Source: Limnoperna fortunei
Lineage: Eukaryota > Mollusca > Bivalvia > Mytilida > Modiolidae
Direction: 5' to 3'
Length of the DNA: 64,000 nt
Assembly: GCA_944474755.1 (NCBI GenBank)
Contig: OX104117.1
Span: forward strand, 81,258,926-81,322,925
Positions 35,941 through 48,705 of this stretch are shown piece by piece. The notes under the pieces were generated by a model. It did no database searches. It was not told where the DNA came from and saw only the letters and a list, made by a program, of their open reading frames with translations. Made by a program: the position numbers and the translations under genes. How positions within the stretch are numbered: position 1 is the first letter of the stretch; every line of letters begins with the position of its first letter.

Positions 35941-37723
35941 CCATAAGTTAGGGGCCACCAGGATTTTAACGGAGGTGATTTTTTAAAACCAATATTTTTT
36001 ATTTAACCATCCATTGTTCATTTCACGTTTCGTTTAAAAATGTCGACTATTTTAAAGAAGTTTATGATTATACTATTAAAAATGTATAGAAAAGACCAAC
36101 AAGATGTCGTTTGTAAAAATATGCCATAAAACTGCAAAATCATAACTCAAAAACAGTTTCAGTTTGAACCGCTGGTAATGTTACATACAAAGAGTTTGCA
36201 GGTTGAGGATTATTAAGACGTAAGAAAGTGTCAAGTTTTTGCAGATGAGTAGTAAAGCCATGGTATACTACTTTATTGATTGCTTTTTGCCTCGACATTT
36301 ATCAACTTTTTTTGCTGCTACATTGAAATATGCACTCACGGATTTGACGTATTTGCATCAGTAGTAAAGAACAACATTCGTCCTTGTTACTGACACTGTG
36401 ACAAAACATATGCATGCACCACTACTGGCCTAAAAAAATGACTGTAAATACCAGTTGCAGTCGTTTTACGTCCGTCACTGACTGAGATCGACTGCAAATG
36501 GCTGCAAAAATGTCTCTAAAAGACTGAAAACGTTGTGTGAGACAATAATTTTTACTGTGACAGTCATTTTATGACCGTCACAGACATATGTTGTCCGTCA
36601 CAGACATTTTTGCCTAAGGCGCAGTCAAAATTTGTCTGTTACAACGGCGTATTTGTCTGTTGCAGTCATTTTTCCTTTGACTCAGTCGCAATATTTAAAA
36701 AAAATCAATTCATGCTTGTTTTCTATTGTTTAAAATATGAAGTAATTCAATTAACATAATAAACTTGTTGATGTCCACGTGGCGCTTCCGATGTAAAGAA
36801 GGACACATGTGGTTACAGTTAATCCCGCCTCACTGATCAAAGTTCGCGAGTATTAAACATTGTGCATCATCATTCGATGTTTATCGGTAATCCAGATCAA
36901 CTTTTAATATTGTGTAATTTTATGATGTAATAAATCGGAACTTTCTATCGTGTAGTTAGTGCAGTTATATTTGTTATTTATCATCGGTAGAGTGAACACA
37001 TTACACAGCTCACCGGTAATTAACAATACAAAAATACAAAAAAACACTAAATTTAAAGATGTTTATTTTAAATTGTCTACATTGACACAAAAATCATACC
37101 ATAGAAAGGCAAAGTGCCACAGAACAAGTAACGGACACACTTAATCGAATGAAAAAGAATAGCGTGCGCCGTTTCGTATTTGAGAAAATTCATTCGATAT
37201 ATGTCCAGCGAGCAGTTGTAAGTATAGTATAGAAATATAACTGTGTTTGGTAGTTTCGGTGTCTCTTTAAAAAGAAAAACAAAATTTTTAGGCAACTCAC
37301 TGTTGAAGTTCTTGGTTTCTAAAACAATTAGACAAATCGCCTTTTGCAAATGCTTTCCACATATTTTGTACGATTTTATTTGCAAATTTGCCTGCTAATT
37401 ATACAGTAATTGCTTATATAGAGAGCATCGTCATATCTTGACTGCACAAGGGAGAGTGGTATTGCCTGAAACATTGATAATGCCCGAGCCAAAATTTATT
37501 GAAGAATTATGAAACCATGTGTTTAAGACTGTATTAATTATTTGTAGCTGCTTGCTGTATGATTTGAATGATTGGCCTCATGATATATCATTGTTTGGCA
37601 TTTTTAGGCTATACACAGTTAGTTTTCTAAGCTTTATGAAATTTTTTTTCTCATTTAGGTTGTACATGTACATATATTTTTTTAATAAAATTAAAATAAA
37701 CAGTTTTATGTTGCTTCTTACAG

Positions 37724-37770
37724 TGAGGGCATTACCACGACGTGATAACGCCGGCGTGATAATGCCCTCA
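37724..37770. repeat. Internal hairpin
   Basis: TGAGGGCATTACCACG and CGTGATAATGCCCTCA are inverted 16-base arms around a GC-rich 15-base loop. Confidence 0.7.
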
Positions 37771-38225
37771 TGTCAAATTACTGCAAATTAATTAAGACCA
37801 GCTGACCTTGTTTTATCCAACTGAAACAAACATAATTTTACTGAAATAACACAACGATTAACGATGTTATCTTTCGTACGTCGTTAGTATATTGTTAAAT
37901 GTGAATCGTTTTTCTATCGTAGAACAATACGTAAAATCGCTAATATTGGGATGATTAATATTTGATCACTGTTCTAATATAAGAAGGTTAATGACTTTTT
38001 TCGTTCGGACGGCAGGGGAATACGGAAAGTCGTATTACCCGATACGATCTCCCCTCCGGTCTTCTGGATCAGTAAGTTATTTTGTAACGCCTTCCTGCAT
38101 TTGTAAGACTGACTAGTCATACGGACTGTTCATACAGACTAGCCATACGAATTTTGATTTATTTAAATAAAGTTGTTACGAACTGGCGTCGTCTGTATTG
38201 GCATTGTATCGATTATCGGTCAGCT

Positions 38226-38297
38226 GTATTGGCCCTGGACCCCCTACGGGTCTCGGGACCTATACAGCCAGCCTCGAATCAATAGCAGGGCCAATAC
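38226..38297. repeat. Internal GC-rich inverted repeat
   Basis: GTATTGGCCCTG and CAGGGCCAATAC flank a 48-base loop with a second small palindrome (GGGTCTCGGGACC). It stands out in GC content from its surroundings. Confidence 0.6.
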
Positions 38298-41200
38298 ATA
38301 TTCAGCCAGTAACACTGAAGCATGGTTTCTCTTGCGTGCATGGCAGTGTTTTTCGTTTATTCTTTCGAGGTGTATAAGGTTTTTACATCATAAAACGAAA
38401 TTAATCATTATATATTTAAATAAAGGAAACCGAAAATCAGACCTCTTCAAGTTTTTACTGGTTCCAGTACACCACGAACATTGTCCCTGTCCATATGTAC
38501 ACGAATAAAAAATACACTCAAAGAAATATATACGTCCTGTATTGTCTTGGGTTATTGTAATTAACAAAATTAACAATATTTCTCTAGTTCAGATTTTTCA
38601 AAAGCGATACTCAGAACTGAAATAATAATCAGTTTTTTACTAAAGTCTATTATTATGCATACGGTCTTTTAATTTCTTTAATAAATATTTAGCGTGTATT
38701 AAAAACTTTATGAAAACTTCCACCTTTCAAATATATTAAAGGTTTGTATTTATTAAATCAATAGTCCAAGTGTTGGAATGAAATCACATATATGATGTGT
38801 TAGAATTCAAACAAAACGTTATGATATCTAATTATTACCGAAATAGATAGACATGCTATAAAGTACACAATGCTTGTGAATTCGAGCCCGACATCTCGCT
38901 GTGTTCGACTTGACCTTAATGAACACTGCAAAAGGTCAGAGGGTTTCACGAAGTTCTGTGACCTCCCAAGATAAAACTGGAGTGATTGATCGATTGGATG
39001 TGTGCTTACGTCAAGTATTACAGCTATATTCAGGACAAGAACAAGTTAACAAACAATATATCAACGGAAAAAGGGGTGGGATGGGGCAAAAGGAACACAA
39101 TTTAGACTGCCACTGGAAAAGTATGAAGTTTTAGGTAGGGGCTGAGAATTTAACCTTTTGTACCGGCTACAATAAGCCTACACTTTTTCGAAATCTTCAA
39201 ATGGGGGCTTTATCGTTGGGCTGCTCTGTGGGTCGAGAACTGGGAACTATCCCAGTCTGGTCCCAGCAAAAACTAAAAAATATAGACAAAAATTTGAAGA
39301 CATTATTTCAGCAATTAACAGAATCATCTTTTTTTAACAAATCAAGAACAGCTACTCTGGAAAGACTGCGATGAAAAAAAATACTAAGTAGAATAAATTG
39401 TCTTAATAAAGTGTACAACTTTTTTAACAGAACATTTTAAAAAATTATTTTGAAGTAATTATTTCATTTTCTAACTAAAGTATACCGATGGCCCCTTTGT
39501 AGTTTAATTCTCTTGCTTATTATGTCTTGTGCTTGACCTAATATTGTACGACTAAAAGCAAACGGCGCACTCAATTCAGTTGCATGCGATATATTATACA
39601 GATCGTCGGGTCTTTCTGTGGCATTTCTTTGTAATAATATTAATGATCTCTATTGCTTGTCAATGTTGACAATAAGAAAAATACACCTTAAAGATTGAGT
39701 GTTTTGTTTGTAGAAAGTTCAAAACTTACCACAGGGGAGCAGGTATTTTAGAAGACATTACCCATTCATCCAAAACTTTAAATGTATTTATTATATTACA
39801 CAATATCAGCCATTGTTCTGGATGATCACCGATAAACACCGGATGGTGTCGCAATATGTTCAATACACATTTTCTTTCATCAGCAAGGCGTGATTACCTG
39901 TAAACTTATTAACAACATGTGTCATTCTTTAAATTGGACATATGAAATTTTATTTTCTACACCTAATTACCAGATCCATTTAACACATTAGATGCAGCTA
40001 AGAAAACAAACAAGACGTTATTGGCGTTTTTAATATTGTAATTGAAAAACCAGAAAAATATAACGACTTAAATGTAAAAATTTAATGTACATAGACGTAC
40101 AAAATAAAAGACTAAAAGGCGATCGTTATTATAGCTTAAATGAGGTTTTCATTTTCACCAATGCATAAGTAAACCATTGATAAATTCAGTTTAATAACAA
40201 AAAAAGGACATGACAAATGCTAACATTTTAAGCAGTCTTCATTTTATTAGAAACGGATATGTTTAAACATACATTTATCTCTAACATTACTATTTGAATA
40301 ACATTTGTAATCGTAAAGTGTGTGAACGCCCAATTTCCAAATAGAAATTTTTTTGTTTAATTCCGAACATTTCCATAAAACAAATTGAAATAAAAAATAT
40401 TAATCGATCCCTGTTAATAAATTTACAATAATAATTACAAGGCGTGGTGACAGTCGTATTTTGTCTGATACAACGGAGAAAATATCTGCGGTAACGTCGT
40501 TGTAAGAGACAATTTTCGACTGAGTCAACGGTAAAAATGACTGCGACAGACATTTTTTGATTGATACAACGTATACGCCGTTGAAACAGACAAATTTTGA
40601 CTGCGCCAACGGCAAAAATGTCTGTGACGGACAAAATATGTCTGTTACAGTCATAAAATGTCTGTTACAGTCATAAAATGACTGTCACAGTAAAACTTTT
40701 TGTCTGACACAACGTTTGCAGTCTTTTACAGGCAGTCAATCGCGGACAGTGACAGACGAAAAATGACTGCAACTGTTATTGACAGTCATTTTTTTAGCCA
40801 GTAGTGCACGTATTCGTTTGTTTGGACAGTTCGATATGTTGAACCTTACCTGTAAGTTTGGTGCTATTTAATTGTAGAAGCTGTAGTGAAAGTCATATTA
40901 TACATCAAGGTCTTTGACAAATCCAAGATGCTTCTTACCCTGTAGAACGTTTCTGCTTGCATTTTCATCAATGAAAAATAATCTTGAGGCAATTGGTTAT
41001 GTTGGTTCAATTTAAAGTCACTTGTATGCAAGGATTGCGCCAACAGGCTCATTACTGTAAGTTGACGTACTTTTCTGCATTTTGTTAGTACAGTATTACG
41101 TATTCAGTTGAGATTACCCTGATCGAAGCCTAACTCTTCCACGAAAAGATGTGTGTGGTTCATACAGTTGCCATATATGATTTTAATCCATTGTGGTAAC

Positions 41201-42189
41201 TAAAGTTATAGCTATTGTGTGCTGCTTCGTAATACTTTCTAGGCATGAATCGGGATTACAAAATTTTCGTTTACAGGTGCCCTACAAAAGATGTGACAGT
41301 CGACTCTAGACACAAAACATTCATTGTCTGTCCCAGTAATCTGCATTTCTTTACTGCAATGTTCAAAATGGAATTTCAAGCTTCAAACGTTTAACAAATT
41401 CATTACTAGTATCACCTCTGAGGATAGAATTTCAGTCTCCAAAGGCGTACTAAATGTAGCACATTAGGTATTTGTGCCTTACTTTTGCCTGAAAATATAG
41501 GCGATACTGCCAAATAGTAATGCTCACTACATTTAGTGAAATTATACTTTGTACTTATAATTAACCCGATTGTTGTTAATTTAAACCATAAGTAATAAGT
41601 TTCCTTAAGATCCTTTAGGAAACAGTTAAGACAAATTCGTAATATGTTGCTGTGAAATTAATTTGACAGTACATATAGATATCGAAAATAAGTCTCTCGA
41701 TCACAATCTCAAAAGGACACAAAAAATGTCTCAAGTATATACCATTCAAGTATATTGAAAAAAGTACAGTGTAAGTTTAATTAGCCAGCTTCTGTCATTT
41801 AGAATAGTTGGTAACATGCTTAGTGGATTTCTATAAATTATGGTGCAATTTGTCTCAGATAATCCACAACATTTGGTATGCAACGAATAAACATATCAAT
41901 TTATGCAATGTTAATGAACATGTCGATTGTTTGTGCAAATTTGAAAGTTCCTAAGGACCTTTGTTTCTTCATTTTCATACTTCTTACACCAACTGTGTAA
42001 TTCTATAAAATACAATTCTCGTACTGACATATCAAATAATTTAATTAAATGCAACATTGTGGAGTAAATATTTATTGCAATGAACATACTTTTCGGTAAT
42101 TTTAGCAAATTATTATAAAAATTCAGTATTAAAACAGTGTGACTTTGTTGTCCTTTTATTATTATATTATCTAATAAATGCTCTTGCAG

Positions 42190-42324
42190 CACAGATGGAT
42201 ACGAATTCGCATTAAGTGGATAACAGCGACCAGACAAAACTACAGTCTGGAATATACTACCAGGCGCAAGATCGTCTATCGCCAAAGTTCGGATTTAGTA
42301 CTGTTGGGATAAGTTATCAAAAAG
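42190..42324 (+). pseudogene. Gene B exon 3 (4-base gain, stop)
   Basis: Acceptor TTGCAG, donor GTATTA. Relative to A it lacks one codon at the start and gains four bases around 42,212-42,222, putting TAA at 42221-42223. The downstream half is open only in the original frame (IYYQAQDRLSPKFGF), showing that the lesion is recent. Confidence 0.65.
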
Positions 42325-42975
42325 GTATTATAATATATTATAATAATATATAATAATAGCATAAATAATATGCAACGCACCAAGATTCTTATATTCACAA
42401 CACCATAAGCGTTTTGTCTATTAAAGACTTACCAGTAGCACACACAAGAGAAATATTAGAAGGCCATTAAATTAATCCGATAGAGAGTTGTTACATGTAT
42501 CATCATCATACCAATAAAAACATTTCGATAGCCCCATGCAACATACGGACGTATATGTATTTTGTGTTTTACCTGCCGTGGTCTATCAGTTGGTTAGATT
42601 TTTATACTGCCGTCAAAAGAACGGTCTGATATAGATTTTGGATTTTTCCTATTTTTATAAGAAGACTAGCTATTGTTTAATATGTATGACATATTTCGGA
42701 TACAATTGAACAATTGTAAGTGTAAATGGATCAATTGTCTTTTAAATTAGAACAAATATTGTAGAAAGCGTTTCTTTGATTGTTCATAACTTAAAATGTT
42801 GAAATTGCTTCTCTTAACATTGTGCATTTACTTGAATTAGAGACCTGAGTTGTGCAAAAATGTTTGTCAAAAATTCAGAGTGCTCAATCCATCAAATTAT
42901 AATACTTGCGTTAGGGAGATACTTGCTAGATTTTATATTGTAGGATGTACCACTCTTAATTTTAATCTGTTTCAG

Positions 42976-43033
42976 ATCAAATGTATGCATCGTCAGTTAC
43001 TAACTTTCCTTCCCAATATACACTAAGCACAGG
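42976..43033 (+). pseudogene. Gene B exon 4
   Basis: 58 bases with the same phases as A: DQMYASSVTNFPSQYTLSTG. Acceptor TTTCAG, donor GTAATG. Undamaged. Confidence 0.6.
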
Positions 43034-43708
43034 GTAATGTATTAGCGTTCTTTTATCTCATTCGGTACCTTAAAAATATTTTAGTTATATAGAACAACAT
43101 TTGATTGCTATTATGTTCAAACATTTAATGGTAGATCAAATTGTCATTTACTTATATGCCTAATTTATGGAAGCTGATTTGGTTTTATTGTTGAATTAAT
43201 CAAAAATGACATTAATCTGGAATAAATGTAGAATTAAAACGTCCTGTTAGATATGTTTACTTGTTTTAATGTGGTTTTAGCAATTTTTCACCTATATCAT
43301 GCCGTCTAGGTTTTACATTAACGGGTCAGCCAACACGACCCCGCGATTTGTAATTTCAATCGACACTTTGTGTGATAATACACATTGTTTGTACTTATAT
43401 AAGTTTAAACTATGTTTGAAATTTAGGTTTTCATTCTAACCAGTGAATCGTGAAATATTGTGATGAGATCGCTATAGGAAATTAACGCTTATCGCTCAAC
43501 TTCAACAATAAACATATCAACATTCCAGTTTAATTCAATAGTAAAGAGGAGATATCACTTTTTAAGGATTCCAATGTTGATAACAAAAACTATTCCACGA
43601 GAATTTATTTCTATAAATCTGTTCCGTACATACATGTAGTTATAAAATAGTCAACGGTTTTCCACATAAACTATTTAATAACTATATTAAACCGTTTTTA
43701 TGTTATAG
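43034..43708. other. Intron 4 of gene B
   Basis: Only 675 bases against 2.7 kb in gene A, because it lacks the SINE, the dispersed repeat and the 819-bp MITE. A SINE-tail fragment (minus) is visible at about 43,270-43,325. No gene. Confidence 0.45.
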
Positions 43709-43812
43709 TTGGACTACGATTGAAATATTGGGGTCCGCAAATGTTTACCGTAGCTATGATTACTTAAGGGGCACATGGACTGCCAATTGTTGTTCCTACA
43801 GAGTTTATTCAG
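43709..43812 (+). pseudogene. Gene B exon 5 (2-base loss)
   Basis: 104 bases instead of 106; loss of two bases near 43,795 replaces CCSNKEFIQ by CCSYRVYS. The W..IEILG and YG-like motifs remain. The shift is cancelled if exon 6 uses its one-base-displaced acceptor. Confidence 0.6.
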
Positions 43813-44221
43813 GTATAAATATGTCATTAATAGACATGCATTCAAATAAATGCTTGCATATCTTGATGAATTAAACTTATCTATGTTGGTGAAATATCGA
43901 AACCGTTTGTTTGTCTAATGAAATTATCAGGTAAAATCATTATTTTAGGGAACTGCCCCTATTTGTCATACATACAGCTGTATCAGCTAATGTTTATTAT
44001 TTATTAACTTATAACAAATACCGTTCTATATTCACTGCCTATGGAACCAAGCGAACTCTCTTTTTGGTTTTTTTATTGTCGTTAATCTGGCAAAAACATG
44101 AAGCAACCAGTAAATCAATCTTTCTTGTAAAATATTTAGTAATGTTAATATGTTAAAACAGGTTAACTGTGTATCAAACGCATTCCAAAGACAACAACAT
44201 AGCTGACTTATTTTTTCCAAG

Positions 44222-44386
44222 TTGCGTTTAGCACGTCAATTTACATTGAAGTTGTAAATATTTTTGAAACAGCAAATGCGGGTGGAGTGAAAGGGTCACA
44301 CAGTGGCAAAATGACCAATGGAACATGGTATATTATGTGGGAGACATCTATGGTCACTGTTATTAAAATTTTCGCCGCCATTCACA
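44222..44386 (+). pseudogene. Gene B exon 6 (3-base gain, 11-base loss)
   Basis: The acceptor is CCAAG, so the exon starts one base later than in A. It encodes AFSTSIYIEVVNIFETANAGGV in frame, but an 11-base deletion near 44,364 leaves the end in phase 1 instead of 0, so exon 7 would be read out of frame and stop at once. Confidence 0.6.
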
Positions 44387-45355
44387 GTATGTTATCAACA
44401 TATATACAACATACGTGGGTTTAAATCTGTACTAACAATTACATTGTTACACTTGGGAGTACATATTGTCCTTTTGTATTAAAAAGTGTAATAAAAAATC
44501 ACTTACAGTAATTGCATACATGGCGAAAAAATTCTTATCTTACTCTCGTTTACGTTTATTGTCACTTTTTTGTCAACCATCTTATGTTTTCGCCGTCACA
44601 TCAATCAACGACATGATCAAAATGCACGGCTTTGCCACACCTCCATGTTTCATCACTGCTCCTTCCATTTTCATTGCAAAATCCATCGAATAATGACAAC
44701 TTTTGTTTTTCTGTTTTTATTTAAGTAAGAGCGTCTAGATAGGTTTAAGTTGCATTTGAAAAGCTATGACGTTACACATGACGTTACATATAAACAGAGG
44801 TACAATGAGTAATGTTGTTTGAAGATATAGTTTGTTGTTCTTTCCTTCTTTGTTTTCAGCAATAATCTTTTTACAAAGCAATAACTAACAACAAATATCT
44901 GTTTTCAATGCCAGTTATTCCCTCCGAACCCGACCGCGTTTTCCTCTTAACTTCTTTGTAAATATTCTTACGCATCACACATTGATTTGATGTGAAGAGA
45001 GTTTCAACGATAAAAGAGACTAAATATATAAAAACAAAGTTGGAAGAATTATACGGATTAAACGCATATTTTTGGTAATTCATCGATATATGAACGAGAT
45101 GGACTAACGCTGAAATTTATCATAAATATTTATTTGTGAGTGAGTGGTTCATACATCGATGAATTACCGAAAGTAAGCGTTTATTCCTATACCCAATTTA
45201 TATGATTGTAAAATTACATTTGTTCGACATTTTTTTTTTACTTTTCTGTCACATGTATATAATTCAGAAGAATTCAATGAACCATGGTATGACAACTGTA
45301 ATTTAATCCGATTAGTTTGAAGTAACTACAAACCTAAGTTTGTCTTTATCTACAG

Positions 45356-45458
45356 AAAGTATCTTTTCCTTGTAATGAACTTAAACTGGAAATAGATAAT
45401 ACTGCTGCCAACAAATGGGTGGAAATAGATGCCATACAAATATCGGGAACGCTATTAG
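45356..45458 (+). pseudogene. Gene B exon 7
   Basis: 103 bases, acceptor TCTACAG, donor GTAAGG, encoding FPCNELKLEIDNTAAN and EIDAIQISGT. Sequence is well kept; damage lies upstream of it. Confidence 0.6.
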
Positions 45459-46848
45459 GTAAGGTGTATTTAAGCTTCAGACAAAAATTATATATATTGT
45501 ATGAAAAATCACTGCAGTGTTCAAATATTACGACATAATTTCAGTTACACCGACAGTAAGTGCGTATGTGAATGAAATCCTGCTTAGCAATTCTGGAGCA
45601 TTAAACCGTTTGCCCACTACATTGAATCCAACATTCTTCTTTACATTATTTCTTTACAATTGTCTTTCAAAACCAACTGGGCTAAAAATTCTTAATTTCT
45701 CCAATGGTTTTATAGTAAGACAACTTGTTAATAGTAACCTGTAACAGTTCAAGAGACATATTTTACTCACAAATTTTTAATTGTTTTTTTTCTATAAATA
45801 AAATGAAAATCAATATAATTGCTTTTGCTCATATAGTTCTAGTATCCAGTAAATTTTTAAAACGAATATTCCTACATACGATGTAAGTTGCTGCCTACTC
45901 TTATGATAACATACGGTTACGCATAAATTTTGTTCCAGTAAATCTTGTAAATTTACAACGGACGTAATATCTGTGTCCAGATATGTGAATATTCTTTACA
46001 ACATGTGAAACAATAAGTTACTTAAAATTGTTAAACTTTAAGTCATTCAATAGGCACCACACGGAAATAAGAAATATCTGTTGTTCAGACTTCTTTGAAA
46101 TGTTTAAACAAAATCAAATTAAGTTCAAATGTCGTCAAAGTCAATATGTGTTTTGCTCACTTTTAGATTAAAAATACAGCACTGACGTGTCCTTGTTTAG
46201 TCTGAATCAATCGACAAAACCGGTCTTGTAGAATGCTCTCTTATTCATGTGCAACACCTGCCGCAGTTGTCATTTAGGGAGCATTTGACTGTACGTTCTA
46301 GTTGTCTAGAAAGTTAACGATCTTTGTGCTGAAAAATGACTTTACGGTGTTGTATTGCGAGAGGCATTTGTTGATTAAGGGTATCTACGATATACGGACA
46401 GACAGTCAAAAACCGTCTTCGTGAAATCGTTCAACGACATTACTTGTGCGTGTAAGCCGAATTTACGTAAACGGTCTCATGGTTAGTCAAAATTATCACT
46501 GCCGTACACCTTCCTCTTGCACTGTTACACATGTTGACCCGAAGCGACCACATTTGATCACAACCAAAATCGGGAATATAAGTATGTATTTATGCACTGA
46601 ACTACTGAACAAAATTAGAAAACGATGATGTGCGTTGCTTTACTTTCAGTAAAGTATATTGTGGCGTGATGTGTTATTAACTTCTGACTTAACTTTCCAA
46701 TTTGAAATGGAATGAGGTCCCAACAGTTATTTTCTAAATTAAAGATGTGAGAAAATGCTAAAATGTTATTTTTGTCTTTTATAAGATGCCACATTGAGGT
46801 ATCTTACATGAAAACAAATAATTAACATAAATAATCAATTTTCTGCAG

Positions 46849-46900
46849 ATATTACCTCATCAATCATTGTCATATCTGGAGATTGTTGCTGATGTATACG
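46849..46900 (+). pseudogene. Gene B exon 8 (2-base loss)
   Basis: 52 bases instead of 54. The frame from exon 7 would meet TGA within the exon. Splice sites TTCTGCAG and GTAAGA are kept. Confidence 0.6.
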
Positions 46901-47647
46901 GTAAGACAATTTAAACTATGCAACAATATATCATTATTCTATTGTTTTGTTATTAATGATTCCTTCGAAATACCCTTTTAAAGATGAATTATTACGGCTA
47001 GAGGTAAACTGCACTGAATATTTTATCAAATTTTACAATTTATATAAATCACATTAACTTATTTTAAAATAATTTGTATGTTAATGGAACTCCAAAAGTG
47101 TATACAATAGAGATTAGTGTTGATGAAAATCTAATTTAATATTTATACTGCAAATGAGTTTTGTCCGGTTAAAATGAAATAACATTTATAATCTTTAACA
47201 TAAAAATTAGATGCTCCTCCGGAAGAGTTAAAAATCGATTGGTTAAACACTAAATGAATGTACATGTATTTGAAGGTCTTAGCAAAAATGCCTTTGCATG
47301 AATCTGTATTTTTTCAATTAAAATTAATTTTAATGTCCCAATGCATCGGGTTAAATTCGCAATTTGTTAATTTAATATTTCGATAAAGTAATGGGTTTTT
47401 AAATTCTTAAGAATTTTTTAACCTGATCAAATGACTGTTTGTTAGAGTAAAATTGAGCAATGATGAAAAATATAACTAGAGACACTAATCCTGTCTATTA
47501 TCACTAGAATATTCTGGTATGATGTTTTAGACATTGATAACTACGCACATATGTTGTAAGGAGGACGCTTACAATAACACACTTAACACATTTCCAATTC
47601 GGGTTAACTAATCGATCATAAAATGTTTCATTTGTTTATGTTTGTAG

Positions 47648-47935
47648 ATGGTGAGTCCTGCATTGCTGTCCCAGAAACAACAACGTCACAGAGTTTAACA
47701 ACATCACATAGTATAACGACATCACATAGTACAACTTCATCACTGAGTACAACATCACTAAGTACAATAACATCACTGAGTGCAACAACATCCGGTAGTA
47801 CAACATCACTGAATACAAAAACATCCGGTAGTACAACAACATCCGGTAGTACAACAACATCCGGTAGTACAACAACATCCGGTAGTACAACATCATCAGG
47901 ATGTACAACAACATCACAAAGTACATCTGATCAAG
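47648..47935 (+). pseudogene. Gene B exon 9 (expanded mucin-like repeat)
   Basis: 288 bases open in frame after DGESCIAVPE, nearly all Ser/Thr. It contains five tandem 18-base units of the ACATCCGGTAGTACAACA type (about 47,787-47,890), an expansion absent from A. The donor is GTTAAA, a weak site where A has GTAAAA. Confidence 0.65.
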
Positions 47936-48056
47936 GTTAAACTATATCTCTTTTATAAATGTGCTATTGTGTTTTATAACTCTCTAAATTTATGAAATGG
48001 ATCTCACCTACCTATACTGAATACTAAAATTGTCATATAAGAGCAGCTTATATCAA

Positions 48057-48430
48057 CAATGCTTAATTTGGTCAATTTACCCTAGCGAGTTGCAAATTAG
48101 AGACATCACCAATACACTAAGGTCAGCCTCTTACTTAGACCTACTTCTAGAAATAGACTCAAGAAAACTACAAACTAGACTCTACGGCAAACGGGATGAC
48201 TTTAAATTTCCAATTGTCAACTTCCGGTTCATCGACGTCAACATTCCAGCAGCTCCAGCGTATGGTGTGTACATTTCACTTTCGTAATTCTAGATCCTGA
48301 GATCGGTATTCCGAATTTCTAGACCGATCACTGCTGTTGACCGGTAAATTACTTAAACAAGGGTTTGTTGTACCTAGGTTGATGTTCTATGGTAGTCACC
48401 ATGACTTAATTGATCGTTATAGGAAATAAG
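48057..48430 (+). pseudogene. Penelope-like reverse transcriptase C-terminal fragment
   Basis: The frame contains IYPSELQIRDITNT, SASYLDLLLEID, KRDDFKFPIVNF and NIPAAPAYGVYIS, then after a break GKLLKQGFVV and YGSHHDLIDRYRK. This is the region just after the catalytic YxDD in a reverse-transcriptase family common in invertebrate genomes, which I place near Penelope-like elements from motif recall. It is inserted in intron 9 of gene B and absent from gene A, and is followed by the repeat at 48,431-48,705. Confidence 0.75.
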
Positions 48431-48705
48431 TGTCTTATTTTCGCTTAGTCATAAGTAGTGTTTTCTATTATTGGATTTCACTTTTCCCTAGAACTGATAA
48501 TGAGTAACTCGACGGTGTCTAATTAGAGGCAGACCCTGCTTAATCGTCCTTAGCACCGGAGTGCACCCATGGGTTTTATTGTGTTCGGATTAATCACTTT
48601 TTGTTTTCTGTGTTTTTGGTTTGTGTATTGAGCTTGTCTATATACGGATTTCTAACTGTCCCTTGACTTTTGGCTTTTGTTGTTCGGTCGGTTTTTGTTT
48701 TTTTT
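48431..48705 (+). repeat. 3' end of the Penelope-like element
   Basis: Directly follows the reverse-transcriptase fragment and matches 7,675-7,950. Ends in a T-rich tract after TTCGGTCGGTTTTTG. Confidence 0.5.

Larger units (their letters stand above)
27404..36348. repeat. 4.44-kb tandem duplication inside gene B
   Basis: Unit 1 is 27,404-31,841 and unit 2 is 31,842-36,348. They match throughout at high identity. The junction shows CACGGCTTTGAC (end of unit 1) directly joined to AAATGCGTTGGAC (start of unit 2); unit 2 ends at GGATTTGAC. Each unit carries exon 1, exon 2, the old SINE-like block, an AATT/TTGA simple repeat (30,035-30,165; 34,515-34,685) and the minus-strand ORF remnant. Confidence 0.9.
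36420..40806. mobile_element. 4.39-kb element with long terminal inverted repeats, no transposase seen
   Basis: The ends CACTACTGGCCTAAAAAAATGACT (read in two parts; first 10 bases CACTACTGGC) are inverted at 40,447-40,806. The repeats extend about 270 bases on the left and 360 on the right and are full of TGTCTGTnACAGTCATTTT-like motifs. The left flank ends TGCAC and the right flank starts near TGCAC, a possible 5-base duplication, though the exact boundary is ambiguous. The interior has hairpins at 37,724-37,770 and 38,226-38,297 but no recognisable protein domain. It interrupts the second intron of gene B and is absent from gene A. Confidence 0.75.

Noticed and set aside
36571..36759. Small open frames in both ends of the 4.39-kb element (also near 40,290-40,654)
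   Set aside because: They translate the same inverted-repeat motifs on opposite strands and have no conserved domain.
47636..47926. Minus-strand open frame rich in Leu/Tyr/Met
   Set aside because: Antisense of the Ser/Thr repeat exon.
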